DNA of 64,000 bases from Spiroplasma endosymbiont of Nebria brevicollis (GTDB lineage: Bacteria > Bacillota_I > Bacilli_A > Mycoplasmatales > VBWQ01), in assembly GCF_964030895.1 (NCBI RefSeq), contig NZ_OZ034986.1, positions 372,001 through 436,000 on the forward strand, in the 5' to 3' direction. Below are positions 42,286-53,510 of this stretch, in pieces; positions within the stretch are counted from its first letter, which is position 1; every line of letters starts with the position of its first letter. The translations under genes were made by a program, and so were the position numbers. Under the pieces are notes generated by a model, which was not told where the DNA came from, did not search any database, and saw only the letters and a program-made list of their open reading frames with translations.

Positions 42286-43932
42286 ATGAAAAGGTTATTA
42301 AAAATATTAAGTGTTTTAACATTGACAATTGTTCCAGTAACTAGTGTTGTTGCTTGTGGTGGGGGTGCAAGTGGACCTGTAAATCCACCAGATGATGATG
42401 GAGTTGATATAAAAGATTTATTAATTAAAGTACAAAATAAAATTAATGAAGAATTTGGAAATTTAATAAATGATGGAAAAAATTTATTTTTTGAAGGTCA
42501 ATTTGCACAAGGCACTGAGTATTATAAAATACTAAAAAACATGCCTTCTGATAAAGAAACAGTAATTAAGGATACTGATTTTGTTAGTTCTTTTACCGAA
42601 AGAATACAGAGTTTGGTTACTAATAATGTTTTGCCTAAATTATTAGCAGATAGTGATTTAAGATTATTATTTAATGGAATATCAACCAATAATATTTTAA
42701 AGATTGTTAATAACAATACAAAATTTTTTAAAGTTCCTTTTAAATGAGCAAAAGAAGATGTTGATTTTGGTATTAGTGATTATAGTCCGGGTAAATACGA
42801 TATAACTTATTGATATAAAATTAGAATGGATTTAAGTTTAGAAGTATCATATAAAGATGCAGAAAATAAAGAACAAAAAAAAGATTTCAATCAAAATTAT
42901 ATTTCATATTTTGCAAACACAGATGCAAATATAAGTGGAGTAATTGAGGTGTCTTCATTGAAAATTAAAGAAAAATTACAAACTAAATTAATTGAAATTA
43001 ATTTAACCAAAAATAAAGATATTAGCAATGAAGAAAGAATTAAAAATGCAAAAGAAAAAATTCTAGGATATTTACCAAATAACCATTTAAATCTTCAAAA
43101 TGCTATTTTTGTAGATAATGTTACTACAAAAATAACTTCCGATTCAATCATTCCTAATTATCGTATTTATCATGAAGCTAATAAATTTTATAATGCGTTT
43201 AAATTGTCAAAAAATGAATCAGTAAAATATTTAGAAGATTATTTTGGAAAACGAATAATGAAAAATTTTGATAAAAAATTAGACGATTGAATTAATAGCC
43301 CAGATTTAAATGAAGCATCAAAAAAAAGTATCAGAACTAATAAAGAAAACATTAATGCTTTTGGGAAAATTGAATTAAATGATTGAAACATTTCTGGTTT
43401 AACTTTAAAAAGTATTAAATTAAATTTTATTAATATTCGTGCAGATGAAACAAAAACACAATGAGTAAAATTTATGTCTAATGCTTTAGGAAATACTTTT
43501 TCTATAGATAGTTGACTTAAAACACCATTTAATATTATTAATAATAACCAAAATTTAGTTATGTATATGGATAAAAAAGATTTTGAAACTTATGTACAAC
43601 AAAATAAAAATTTATACGATGTTAGTGAATATTTTAATGCGAAAATAAAAGCAAAAGCAATATCAGAAACAGCAATTATTAATAATACGCCATTTAGAAT
43701 TTATTTAAATGGTTGTTACAATCCTGTTGCAACTCTTACAAATAGTGAATTTGTTACTAAAATAGATGATGCTACATTTAAAGTAAATAAAAACCCTTCA
43801 GAATGATATAGTTATATAAATATTAGTATTGATGGATTTCGTTTCATTTTCGGTGGTAAAAAAGATAAAGGAAATTATATAACATTTAACAATTGAATAA
43901 TAAAGAAAGCAGATAGCACTATTTGAAACTAA
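42286..43932 (+). CDS. lipoprotein, 548 aa
   Basis: ATG 42286; upstream in-frame codons would place residues before the true signal, so they are left out. Signal MKRLLKILSVLTLTIVP then lipobox SVVAC (Cys24), followed by GGGASGP. The exterior part is long, Lys and Asn-rich, with a mix of helices and strands. The same signal type is carried by the broken gene at 50792. Spiroplasma surface lipoprotein; no domain recognised. Confidence 0.7.
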
Positions 43933-44390
43933 AAGTTTTATTGTATTTACAATGTATTTTATTATTTTAAAGTACAAAGGAGATATTAGTGAAGATGCAA
44001 CTGTAGTATTAGATGTAGTTTAATAAGTTGAATTAGAAAGTAGTAAATTTGGCAATTTTTCCTTTACTCTTATTTAAAATGATTTATGATAGGCTAATGT
44101 TAGTGGTATTATCAAAAATAATTTTAAAAATAGTATTAAGTTAATTCATTTAAATACTTTATTAAGTTTTAAAAGTAATCAGTTATAAGTGAGTGTTTAA
44201 ATCTTTCAATCAGAATAATAGCACGATTGAAAATGTTGTTGAATCATTGTTTGTTAGAGATTAACAAACAAAATATTCACCTTAGTTAACCGATGTCCTT
44301 ATTAAAGATATATTTTTTTCAGATTATGATTGTAAATTCATTTATCTTATTTAATGTTTTTGGAAAAATATTAGTTAGGAGTTGGAAAAA
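43933..44390 (+). pseudogene. debris including the end of an ABC permease copy
   Basis: Mostly broken coding traces. Positions 44299-44325 repeat the permease sequence at 46549-46575 (ATTAAAGATATATTTTTTTC). Then 44339-44390 repeats its end at 47010-47060 (TCTTATTTAATGTTTTTG and AATATTAGTTAGGAGTT). So this is the 3' end of a second permease gene with a large internal deletion, placed right before the ATPase gene. Confidence 0.6.
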
Positions 44391-45299
44391 ATGGATAATA
44401 ACAATATTGTTATTAATGTTCAAAAATATAATATTAAGTTTAAAAACTTTAATATTATCGACATTAACTTTAAAGTTTACAGAGGAACAATTCACGCTTT
44501 AGTCGGTCAATCAGGAAGTGGTAAATCTGTGTTATTAAAATCAATTATTGGCGCCATACCTAGTAGTAACTATAGTGGTATTATTACAATTAATAATTAT
44601 AAAGCAGGGTCAGCAAAATCAAAATCCAGTTTAGGTTTTTCTTTAAACTTAGAAAATTTTCCTCAAGATTTAACAGCCTATATTTTTTTAAAAAAATTAG
44701 GGCAAGCAACAAGTATTAAATATGAAAGTTTAGAACATAATATAAAAAAATATTTAACAATGTTTAATTTATGAGAACATCGTAATAAAAAATTAAATTC
44801 TTTTTCTTCAGGAATGAAAAATCGGATTATGATAATTCAAGCATTAATTCATAATCCAGATTTAATAATTTTAGATGAACCAGGTGCTAACTTAGATTCT
44901 GAATCACGAAAATATTTCAATGATATTTTAGAAACATTAAAATCAGAAGGAAAAACTATACTTTTAACTACTCATATGATTAATGAAATTAAAGATATTG
45001 TTGATAGTTGTACTATTATGCAATTGGGAAAATTACTTTATGATGGTTCAGTAACGAATTTTCTTATTGATAAAATTTGAATTCTAGTAACCAGTAATGT
45101 TGCTATGACTATAGAAATATTAAAAAAATATAATTATAAATTTAAATTTGATGAAAATAATAGTGAACTTTTAGTGCTTTTAGAAAGTGAAGCAAGTATT
45201 AATAATCTTAATTTTATATTGTTTAAAAATAAAATTTTTATACAAACTCTTTATAAAAAAGACTTTGATTTGGCACATTTAAAATCATTTTTAACTTAG
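44391..45299 (+). CDS. ABC transporter ATPase
   Basis: 302 aa, ATG 44391 behind TTAGGAG. Walker A GQSGSGKS (about 39-46), Q-loop region, signature FSSGMKNRI (about 139-147), Walker B LIILDEPGANLD (about 160-171) and the H-loop His in LTTHMINE. The C-terminal 85 residues form the regulatory tail typical of this type. It precedes the membrane partner. The substrate is not evident; ABC-2 exporters of peptides or lipids are likely. Confidence 0.85.
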
Positions 45300-45372
45300 G
45301 AAGGTTGGCATGAGGTAATGAATATTTAGCAATCAAAAAATTAAAAATTCATGGAATACAAAGGTGAAGTTA

Positions 45373-47052
45373 ATGAATAGTAAAGCTAAATGCAGTTGAA
45401 TTAAATTTTTTCAATTAATTTTATTTAAAATTAATCATTCTTTTGTTACAATATTTTTATTTTCATTTTCATTATTACTTTCTTTATTAATTCCTTTAGT
45501 TTTATTTTCTTTAAAGTTGTCACTAGAAAGTTTTATAGTTATTTTCCAATATTATATTATGATTTTCTATAGTATTATTTTATTTATTTTTGTTTTAATG
45601 AATGCTATAAAGATATTTGGAATTCAAATTGAAGATAGTTCTTTTTTACTATTACTTACCAAACCATATTCACGAAAAACTATTATTCTAACACAATATA
45701 TTTCTCTCTTTTTTATGAATTTTCTCTTTATTTTACTTAATGTCCTAATGTTAGTAGTAGTAGGAGGTATTAGTAGTTTTACTTTTGATAATATTCATTA
45801 TTTAAATTTTTATGTTACTACTGTTTTGAAATTATTTGTTTTTTCTTTTTTATTTAGTATTTTAGTAACTGTTGGTGTGGTTACGTTATTAGCGTTTATA
45901 CGTTCACAAAGTGTTTTTTTAATTTTTATTATTTTTTGTAGTCTATTTTTATTGGGTGGTTTACCTTATTCATTAACTAAGGTAAAAACTGATAATATTA
46001 TCCTTAGTTTTAAAAATAATGCATCAGGTAGTGTCAGACAAATTAAAAATTCAATTTTATTTAGGGAAAATTTAAAAAAAAATTTAATTAAATATCCTGA
46101 TTTAACTAGTTCCATTTTTAATTTTTATTCTAAATTAGATTCTTTTGAATTAAATAATGTTAATTCAACAGCAGTTATTGAAAAAAGAATTGATTTTTTT
46201 AAAGATTTAGGACTTATTGATAAAAGTCCTGTCGTTAAAACATTTGAAGGTAATGCAACACTATGAAGGCCAGTAAAATATCAAAATCAAACTATAATAA
46301 TACAAATTACTTTTAATAGTTATTTTAAGGATTTAAATTTTTTAAAATCAAATTTAAATAATAATAAAATTTTTCAAGATTTATTAAGTATAATAAATGA
46401 CTATGGTAATGAATGTAATGGTATTAATACATTTATGCTAGTTCAAAAAAGTAAAGCATCAACATTATTAACTTATGATGTTGATATTAGTAAAACTTTT
46501 ATTCATATCAAGGGCCAAGCTAAAGAAAAATTGGATAGTAATAAAATTAAAGATATATTTTTTTCAGATCATGACTATAATTTTGATTTTCGAGATGAAT
46601 TTGATAAAATGTTTTATAATCCTGTATATTATGTAATTAGAACAGTTGAAGATTATATTTATAATCAAGTTCAAACTTACAATAATATTACTAATAATGA
46701 TCTTATTTTTAATAAGAATTATAAACAATACATTGCTTCTGTTAATACATATCAAATGTTAAATAAAATTAATATAATTGAACACTGAAATCAATTATGA
46801 TCTTATTTTATGGGTTATTATGGGGATTTTTGATTTGAAATTTATCCTTCTTCTAGTATTGACTTTGATAGTCAAAAAAATAATTTGTTTAGTTATCATG
46901 ATTTTAAACTAACTTTACTTAATAATAAAATAAATACTAATGAAATTGAATATTTTCAAAATATTTCAGTAACTATTTATGTTTATATTGTGATTTCAAC
47001 TATTTTATTTTTCTCATCTTATTTAATGTTTTTGAAAAAAAATATTAGTTAG
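45373..47052 (+). CDS. ABC transporter permease (ABC-2 type)
   Basis: 559 aa, ATG 45373. N-terminal span, then four to five spans between about 55 and 215, a long exterior domain (about 230-500) and a last span before the end. The ATPase 74 bases upstream is its likely partner. A TTAGGAG site directly at its end would have served a following ATPase start (see next). Confidence 0.75.
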
Positions 47053-47359
47053 GAGTTAAAAAAATGAATATTAATTATCAAATATTATTAATATTCAAAA
47101 TTATAAAGCACAAAGTATTCAGCCATTGCTATCTTTTATAAGAAATAAACCATTTTTACTATCAGTTCCTAGTTTAATATTAACTGTTACAATTAAAATT
47201 AACTCTAAAACTATGTTTTTTCTGTTTTTTTTCTTTATATTTAAAAAATATTAAATTATTTTAGAATATGTTGCAAATTTAATTGTAAATCTGAAAAATA
47301 TCTATTATAATAATTAAGGTTTTTAAGAATAGAACATTCTAAATAACACTAAATTAAAT
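47053..47359 (+). pseudogene. relic of another ABC ATPase start, then spacer
   Basis: TTAGGAG and ATG 47064 give MNINYQILL, similar in position and start to the ATPase at 44391, but the frame breaks after about 25 codons. After about 47150 there is only AT-rich spacer up to the tRNA cluster. No gene is visible there. Confidence 0.45.
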
Positions 47360-47435
47360 GGAGTATTAGCTCAGTTGGGAGAGCAATTGCCTTACAAGCA
47401 ATAGGTCGGCGGTTCGAGCCCGTCATACTCCACCA
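47360..47435 (+). tRNA. tRNA-Val (anticodon UAC)
   Basis: 76 nt with encoded CCA. Cloverleaf: GGAGTAT/ATACTCC acceptor, anticodon TAC in a CCTTACAAG loop, GGTTCGAGCC T-arm. Confidence 0.95.
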
Positions 47436-47442
47436 TTTACCT

Positions 47443-47519
47443 GCTGATGTGGCTCAATCCGGCAGAGCAACGGTTTTGTAAACCGTAGGTTGCAGGTTCG
47501 ATTCCTGTCATCAGCACCA
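47443..47519 (+). tRNA. tRNA-Thr (anticodon UGU)
   Basis: Acceptor GCTGATG/CATCAGC with encoded CCA; anticodon TGT in TTTTGTAAA; T-arm GGTTCGATTCC. Confidence 0.95.
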
Positions 47520-47541
47520 TTTTATAAAAACCCATTAATAT

Positions 47542-47626
47542 GGAGGGGTAGCAAAGTGGCCAACTGCACCTGGCTGTAAACCAGATCTCTTCGAGTTCGG
47601 GGGTTCGACTCCCTCCCCCTTCACCA
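47542..47626 (+). tRNA. tRNA-Tyr (anticodon GUA)
   Basis: 85 nt with a long variable arm; anticodon GTA in the CTGTAAA loop; encoded CCA. Confidence 0.93.
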
Positions 47627-47635
47627 TATTTACCT

Positions 47636-47709
47636 TGGGGCGTAGCCAAGCGGTAAGGCAACGGCCTTTGACGCCGTCATCGTTGGTTCAAATCCAGCCG
47701 CCTCAGCCA
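47636..47709 (+). tRNA. tRNA-Gln (anticodon UUG)
   Basis: TGGGGCG/CGCCTCA acceptor, anticodon TTG in CTTTGAC, GGTTCAAATCC T-arm, encoded CCA. Confidence 0.93.
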
Positions 47710-47725
47710 TTATAACTAAACATTT

Positions 47726-47800
47726 GTCCTCGTAGCTCAGCGGTAGAGCACTCGGCTTTTAACCGAGGTGTCGCAAGTTCGATCCTCGCCGGGGACACCA
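47726..47800 (+). tRNA. tRNA-Lys (anticodon UUU)
   Basis: GTCCTCG acceptor paired with CGGGGAC, anticodon TTT in CTTTTAA, encoded CCA. Confidence 0.94.
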
Positions 47801-47809
47801 TAAACAAAA

Positions 47810-47897
47810 GCCCAGGTGGTGAAATGGCAGACACGTCAGGCTTAAGATCTGATAACTTTTAACGGTTGTGCGAGTTCGAGTCTCGCTCTGGGCACCA
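47810..47897 (+). tRNA. tRNA-Leu (anticodon UAA)
   Basis: 88 nt, long variable arm, anticodon TAA in CTTAAGA, encoded CCA. Confidence 0.94.
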
Positions 47898-47959
47898 TTT
47901 ATATATTAATTAATGACGAGGAACTATTCCTCATTTTTTATAAGCTATTAAATAATTTT

Positions 47960-48041
47960 GCCCAGATGGCGAAATGGCAGACGCAGTAGACTCAAAATCT
48001 ACCGAGAAATCATGCGGGTTCGAGTCCCGCTCCGGGCACCA
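47960..48041 (+). tRNA. tRNA-Leu (anticodon CAA)
   Basis: 82 nt. GTAGA/TCTAC anticodon stem with loop CTCAAAA, so anticodon CAA; variable arm; encoded CCA. Confidence 0.92.
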
Positions 48042-48089
48042 TTAGGTATTAAAATATTTTTCTGACAAGAATGTACATTTATATATAAT

Positions 48090-48121
48090 AAAAAAAGTAT
48101 TCATTATGAGTACTTTTTTTA
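48090..48121. terminator. terminator after the tRNA cluster
   Basis: AAAAAAAGTA.../TACTTTTTTT hairpin; it also serves the opposite-strand lipoprotein pseudogene ending at 48140. Confidence 0.75.
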
Positions 48122-48139
48122 TTATTATAGATTAAATTA

Positions 48140-48870
48140 CTATTTATATTTAAATAAATAACCATTATTACTAAAATCAATAAAAACTCCGGTTGTACTA
48201 GAAAGACTATAAAATCCTCTACTTTTTTTATTTAAACTAATTAACTTTAAATCAGAAGTATTAGTTATACATCAAGTAAATATGCATTTGCTATTATTAT
48301 CTGATAGTAAACAAGCAGTTTCAGATGACATATCATAAGTACCATTAACTGATAAATTTATTTTATTAATTTTTTGATTATTAAAAAAATAAGATCCGTC
48401 CTTACCATAAATAATTGCTGTCGTATTTGATAATCGTAAAGCATGAAAAGAAGTAATTTTTAAATCAACTAATTGTTCACTTCCTGTTTTAGTAGTATCA
48501 AAAAAATAGCATATCTCCAATTTGTTGAAATTGAGTAAAACCTCCATTAATATCAAAATAATAACTTAAATTATTTGTATTAACAAAGATTCCTGTTGTA
48601 TCTGATAAACGATAAAATGTTTTCAGTTTTTAACTGAGTATTAACAAATTGTGAATCAGCTGGTTTAGTACTATCAAAAATAAAACCATTGTTATCATTA
48701 TCAGCAACTAAACTTATTGTGTCTGACAAGCGAACTGATAAAGAAATTTGTTTATTCAAATTAGTGAGTTTATATTCTTGGTTTGGTGGTTCTGTTGAAC
48801 TATCACTATCACAAGCAACAACATTTAAACTTAATGTTGTTGCTACTGCTAAACATGTTAATAACTTCAT
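48140..48870 (-). pseudogene. repeat lipoprotein, two frameshifts
   Basis: ATG 48870 and lipobox VVAC (Cys20). The frame breaks near 48612 and again near 48505; repaired, the exterior part is a series of related units of 35-45 residues such as LSDTTGIFVNT, LSNTTAIIYG and LSSTTGVFIDF, each followed by an aromatic YYF or YFF strand. This looks like a beta-propeller or beta-solenoid surface protein. The last unit ends LFKYK at TAG 48140. Confidence 0.65.
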
Positions 48871-49048
48871 AGAAAAACCCTCTCTTCCTCTAATATAAAT
48901 AATATTATAATCATTTTTGAATTTATTATTAAATTTTACACTTATTTGAAACTATATATTCATTGGTAGAATGTCAATAAAGATAAATCTAGCATTTAGA
49001 AATCATTTTCGTTATAGTTAGTAACTATAAGTAAGGTGTGGTGATTAG

Positions 49049-50572
49049 ATGAAAAAGCAACGTTTAAATATTTCTAAATTAGGATTTTTACTATCAGTAA
49101 TGGGTTCTGCTGTCGGTTTAGGTGGAATTTGAGGTTTTCCAACCCAAATGTATAACCACCATGGTGCTTTTCTTATTCCCTTTATAATTTGTATGGTTAT
49201 TTGTGCCATTCCTGTTTTATTTATTGAAATAACGATTGGTAATAAATATCGCAAAAATCATATTGAATTCTTTAACAAAAAAGGTGCTTTTTTTGCTTGA
49301 TTACATTCAGCAACAGTAATTTTACTAAGTACTTATTATAGTGTTTTAGTTAGTTGAACCTTAATCAATATTGGTATTAGTTTTACTAATAACTTAAATC
49401 ATGATTCATATTTTTATCATGATATTTTACAAGTTACCAGTAGCAGCAGTCCTACTAGTTTCGCTGCTCTTGGTTCATTAAACTGAATGGTATTATTAGC
49501 TACATTAGGGGTATGAATTATTTTACTAGGTGGTGTCGAAAAAGAGATTGAGAAAGCTAATAAAGTTTTTATTCCTTTCCTCTTTTTAATGATTATTGTA
49601 TTAGTTATTTACACTAGTACCTTATCAGGTGCTAAATTAGGTTTAAATGTAATGTTCAATTTGGACGGTAAAGATTTATTAACTCCTAGTGTTTGGAAAG
49701 ATGCGTTTGGTCAAGCATTCTTTATGTTATCAACTTGTACTGGAACGATTTATATTTATGCTGCCCATGCTCCCCAAAAACAAGATAGTACTAATCAGGC
49801 TTTTGTTGTGGCATTCGGGACAACTGTTATTGGAATTTTAACAGCAATGATTGTTTTTAATGCCATGGGTGCTATTGCTTATAATAAAGGTGAAACTAAT
49901 CTTGATAATATTTTTCATGCTGGACCAGCCTTAATTTTTCAAGTAATACCACAACTATTTGGTATTATTAATAGTCAAGTCGCAGTGTTGGGTAATGTCT
50001 TAGCCATTCTCTTTTTTGTTACCCTCTTTTTTGTTGGTATGTCATCGCTCATTGGTCAAGTAGAATCAATGGTTAATGGTTTAGAATATGAAATCCATTT
50101 ACAGCGCAAAAAAGCCTTAGCATTATTGTCGTTATTAGGTGCAATGCTAATATCAGTATTGTTTACTTTTAATAAATCACCATTTCTATTTGACGGTTTA
50201 GGAATTTGAGTTGCGCAAATTTGGTTATTAATTATTGGTTTTATCTTATTAGTTGGTATTAGTCCTTGGGGTTGAAATTTATATGATAGTTTAAAACAAG
50301 AAAATAATGAAAATTCCTGAATTAAATGAAATAAAGGGTATACAATAGTAATTTTAATTGTTGCACCAATTTTAATATTAGTGAATATTGGTACGGGAAT
50401 TTATGATTTTATTATTAACACTATTAGTAGTCCATTTTTTTATGGGGTAATTGGTGTAACATTAGGTATTGGTTTAACTTTAGCGTTAACATTTGCTTTA
50501 ACATATCATAAAGCTATTCATGAAACATTTAAAAAAATAGTTGCTCGTAAAACTAAAAGTGAAAGAGGTTAG
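49049..50572 (+). CDS. sodium:neurotransmitter symporter (NSS) family transporter
   Basis: 507 aa, ATG 49049. Start RLNISKLGFLLSVMGSAVGLGGIW shows the NSS first helix with the GSAVGLGGIW sodium/substrate site. About 11-12 spans follow (including WLHSATVILLS, LIFQVIPQLFG). Typical substrates are amino acids. It is followed 4 bases later by a tiny membrane gene that may be its subunit. Confidence 0.9.
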
Positions 50573-50576
50573 TAAT

Positions 50577-50723
50577 ATGGATATTGGTGCTATTATCTTA
50601 ATGGTCATTAGTTTAATTATCACCATTGGTGGTTTTATTTTCTTTATTATTATGGATTTTAAAAATCATGATAAAGCAAATAAAATTAAAAGATTAGTTT
50701 GTCTATCCCTTATTTGTTTTTAA
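50577..50723 (+). CDS. MetS-like small subunit of the NSS transporter
   Basis: 48 aa, ATG 50577, 4 bases after the transporter. MDIGAIILMVISLIITIGG is one span, with a basic end. Bacterial MetP-type NSS transporters come with such a MetS peptide in the same order. Below the usual gene size limit. Confidence 0.65.
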   Translation: MDIGAIILMVISLIITIGGFIFFIIMDFKNHDKANKIKRLVCLSLICF

Positions 50724-50791
50724 TAACATTTTATTAGTGAAAATTATATAATTAATAATGAACTGATAATGTTATTTATGGAGGGTAAAAA

Positions 50792-51900
50792 ATGAAAAAA
50801 TTATTAAAAGTATAAGGTGTTTTAGCATTGACAATTGTTCCATTAACTAGTGTTGTTGCTTGTGGTGGGGGCAGTAATCCTAGTAATCGTGTTGCTAAAA
50901 ATGATTTTTCAAAACTAACAGCATTAACAGGTTTAAAATTAAATTTTAATAGTACAAATGACTTTAGCGCTTTAGATTCACAAATTGTTATGGCTGCTGA
51001 GTTCAGTAAACCGTTAGTTAATTATAAAATTAAGTATTTTGTTGTTGGCAGGGGTGGTATTGATATTGCTAGTACTAAACAAACTGTTGGCAAAGTGTGG
51101 GTTGAGATTACAGCTGATGTTGCAGATAAAAATTGACAGGGTACTACTCCTCACTTAAGCGTTAATGTTGATGCTGCTAATTTTAGTAACATAGTAGGAA
51201 CAGTTGGTGCTATTACTACCATGACAACGGACAGTTCTAATAATACTGTCTATACTGCTGCTAAGCCTGCAGTTGATGTTGGGAAGGTTTATAAGAGTAA
51301 TGGTACTTCTGCTTTTGTTGCTATATGGATGGCATTAATGAAACTATTATCAAAATGGCTACAAACAATACCAATGGTAAAGTTTATGCTATTAGTAGCA
51401 ATACAGTGTATGTTTCAACGGATGGAACGGCAGTTTTTACTAAAATGGCAGGAATATCTGAGAGATTATTTAGTATTGATGTTGCAGATGATGGGACAGT
51501 TTATGTAGGAACTAATAAAGGTGTCTATATGTCCAATGGAACGGCAGTTTTTACTAAAATGGCAGGAATATCTGAGAGATTATTTAGTATTGATGTTGCA
51601 GATGATGGGACAGTTTATGTAGGAACTAATAAAGGTGTCTATATGTCCAATGGAACGGCAGTTTTTACTATTATGTCTAATAAGTCATTAAATAATCAAA
51701 AAATTAATAGTGTTGTTGTTTTTAAGAATACTATTTATCTTACAACAATTAGCAAAGTTTATAAACTAACACTACCTAATACTTTTACTGAAATATCAGG
51801 AATAACAGATAACATAAGTAGCAATGCTACTTTAAAGGGTGCTTTATATGTAGGTACTAGTGCAACAGAATTTACAGGTAGTGTTTATAAAAAGAATTAA
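50792..51900 (+). pseudogene. repeat lipoprotein with premature stop and frameshift
   Basis: ATG 50792 behind GGAGGG; the eighth codon is TAA (GTATAAGG), breaking the signal MKKLLKV. After it the frame continues through LTIVPLTSVVACGGG, so the stop is a recent point change. Another one-base gain lies near 51325. The C-terminal half holds propeller-type units, of which two are exact 114-bp copies. The broken gene ends KKN at TAA 51900. Confidence 0.75.
51424..51665 (+). repeat. tandem 114-bp exact direct repeat
   Basis: GGAACGGCAGTTTTTACTA starts at 51424, 51538 and again, as a partial third copy, at 51652. Period 114 bases (38 codons), no differences between the first two units, so the duplication is recent. 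Each unit encodes SERLFSIDVADDGTVYVG. Confidence 0.9.
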
Positions 51901-51952
51901 TTATAAAAATCTTGATGTCTAGATAGTGTATAGTTTATTTGATTAAGAAGTT

Positions 51953-51993
51953 AAAAGAGTAAGCAAAGTTTAGATTTGTCCTTACTCTTTTTT
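51953..51993 (+). terminator. terminator after the repeat lipoprotein
   Basis: AAAAGAGTAAG pairs with CTTACTCTTTT and runs into T's. Confidence 0.8.
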
Positions 51994-52066
51994 CAATTAT
52001 ATTTTTGCTGTAAAGGTTCAAATATTTAGTATAATTAGTATAATTAAGAATATAGTGGTGTAAAAT

Positions 52067-52531
52067 ATGGAAAAACAAATTAAATTAAAAAGAACATTGT
52101 TGATTAGTAAAATTACATTAACAGTAGCATCATTATTTTTATTTTTAGTATGATTAATGTTTATGACTAATAATTTTTACCCTAAATCAAATGATTCTAT
52201 TATAAGTAAAATTATGAATACTTCAATTAAAGTCATGATTTGACCAATTACTAGTATCATTTTATTTATTTTTATTATGCCAGTGTGGGTAACTAATAAA
52301 AAAAAGATTTTATTAGTTTTCTTAGGTGTAGCATTAGTCATTGCTGTTATTTGTTTATTGTTCGTTTTTGGTTTAAATATTAATAAATTTTGAGTGATTT
52401 GATTAGTTGCTCATTTGTTTGTCATTGGTTCTATGATTTTTGTTATTTCTGTTTATTTTTTCAATAGTGGTTTGTTATTTTTAGAAAATAAACAAGTAAA
52501 AGATATTATTATTGATAGTAGTAAAAAATAA
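52067..52531 (+). CDS. 154-aa membrane protein, four spans
   Basis: ATG 52067 (GTGGTG a few bases upstream). Four hydrophobic segments (about 12-33, 55-75, 82-102, 112-135), short charged ends. Not recognised. Confidence 0.65.
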
Positions 52532-52617
52532 AATTTTTATAAATTTATTAATTTTTTTATTAAAAGTTATTGACTTTAATTGAAAGTCTATGATATAAAT
52601 GATCTTGGTTAATAACC

Positions 52618-52692
52618 GCGGGTGTCGTATACTGGCTATTACTTCTGCCTTCCAAGCAGAAAAAGTGGGTTCGATTCCCATCACCCGCTCCA
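52618..52692 (+). tRNA. tRNA-Gly (anticodon UCC)
   Basis: GCGGGTG/CACCCGC acceptor, anticodon TCC in CTTCCAA, GGTTCGATTCC T-arm, encoded CCA. Stands alone. Confidence 0.95.
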
Positions 52693-52697
52693 TTTTA

Positions 52698-52742
52698 TAT
52701 AAAAAAACAAAGTCGTAAATTAATACGCTTTTTTTGTTTTTA
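52698..52742. terminator. terminator after tRNA-Gly
   Basis: AAAACAAAGTCGTA pairs imperfectly with TACGCTTTTTTTGTTTT. Confidence 0.55.
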
Positions 52743-52788
52743 TATGACTTTTTTAGTTATATTATAATATAACTAAAAAAGTAAAAAA

Positions 52789-52968
52789 TTATTTAACCAT
52801 TTGAGCAATAGGTTGGTTTGTTGCTTCTGGGTATGAATTGTCTAAGTCATTAATGTCTTTAATGTTAGGGAATAAATTAATAGTTTGTAACTGGAAACTA
52901 TTATCATTGCCAATAGCACTTAAATATAATTTTAATTCTTCTGATGAATTATCTAAATTCATTTTCAT
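52789..52968 (-). CDS. 59-aa acidic protein, unknown
   Basis: ATG 52968, overlapping the previous stop as TAATG. Soluble, acidic, Asn-rich, no spans. Coupled to the 75-aa gene in front. Function unknown. Confidence 0.5.
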   Translation of the reverse strand: MKMNLDNSSEELKLYLSAIGNDNSFQLQTINLFPNIKDINDLDNSYPEATNQPIAQMVK

Positions 52969-53195
52969 TATTTTACACCTACCTCTTTTAAAATTCTGCT
53001 ATTAAAAGCATTTGCTAAGAATTTGTAAATCTTTATTTCAGCAATATTTTTTAAGTCATAAGTATTGATAATGTCTGTTAGTCTTAATATTGTATCTTGA
53101 AATTTAATAAAATATGTTTTATTTTCTACATTTGCTCATTTTTCTAATTTTGTTGCAAAGTAGATAATTTCATCTTTATAGAAGCATGATTGCAT
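52968..53195 (-). CDS. 75-aa protein, unknown
   Basis: ATG 53195 behind AAGGAGTG. Soluble, helix-rich and basic, one TGA-Trp. Pairs with the 59-aa gene as a two-gene unit, resembling in size a toxin-antitoxin or regulator pair, though no such motif is seen. Confidence 0.5.
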
Positions 53196-53510
53196 ATTTT
53201 TCACTCCTTGAAATGGTTTATTAGAACAAAAAACCCCTATTTTAAATGTAAAAATTTAAATAGAGATTAAACACCATATTGAATTTTTTCTGAAAAAAAG
53301 TTTACTAAAACTTCTTATACTATAATTGTAGCTTATTTATTATAAATTCCAAGTAAAATCAAGTAAATTTTTAATTTAAATTAATTAAATTATATCGTCT
53401 TTGCTAGTAGTATATCTTTTTTATTTGGTTAGAAAAATTTTACTTTGAAATTGATATTAAAAATGCTAAAATACTTATTATGATAATGTAAAAATTAAAA
53501 TGAGGTAGTA
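53196..53510. other. divergent spacer
   Basis: About 315 bases between the small minus-strand pair and the plus-strand membrane gene. An imperfect CTATTTTAAAT/ATTTAAATAG hairpin lies near 53236-53263 in the leader of the minus unit. Otherwise AT-rich promoter DNA with no gene. Confidence 0.4.

Noticed and set aside
44293-44502. 69-aa frame overlapping the ABC ATPase start
   Set aside because: Made of a permease relic and out-of-frame ATPase codons.
47437-47661. Minus-strand frame across the tRNA cluster
   Set aside because: It is the antisense of three tRNA genes.
52481-52693. Minus-strand frame across tRNA-Gly
   Set aside because: Antisense of the tRNA and of the end of the 154-aa gene.
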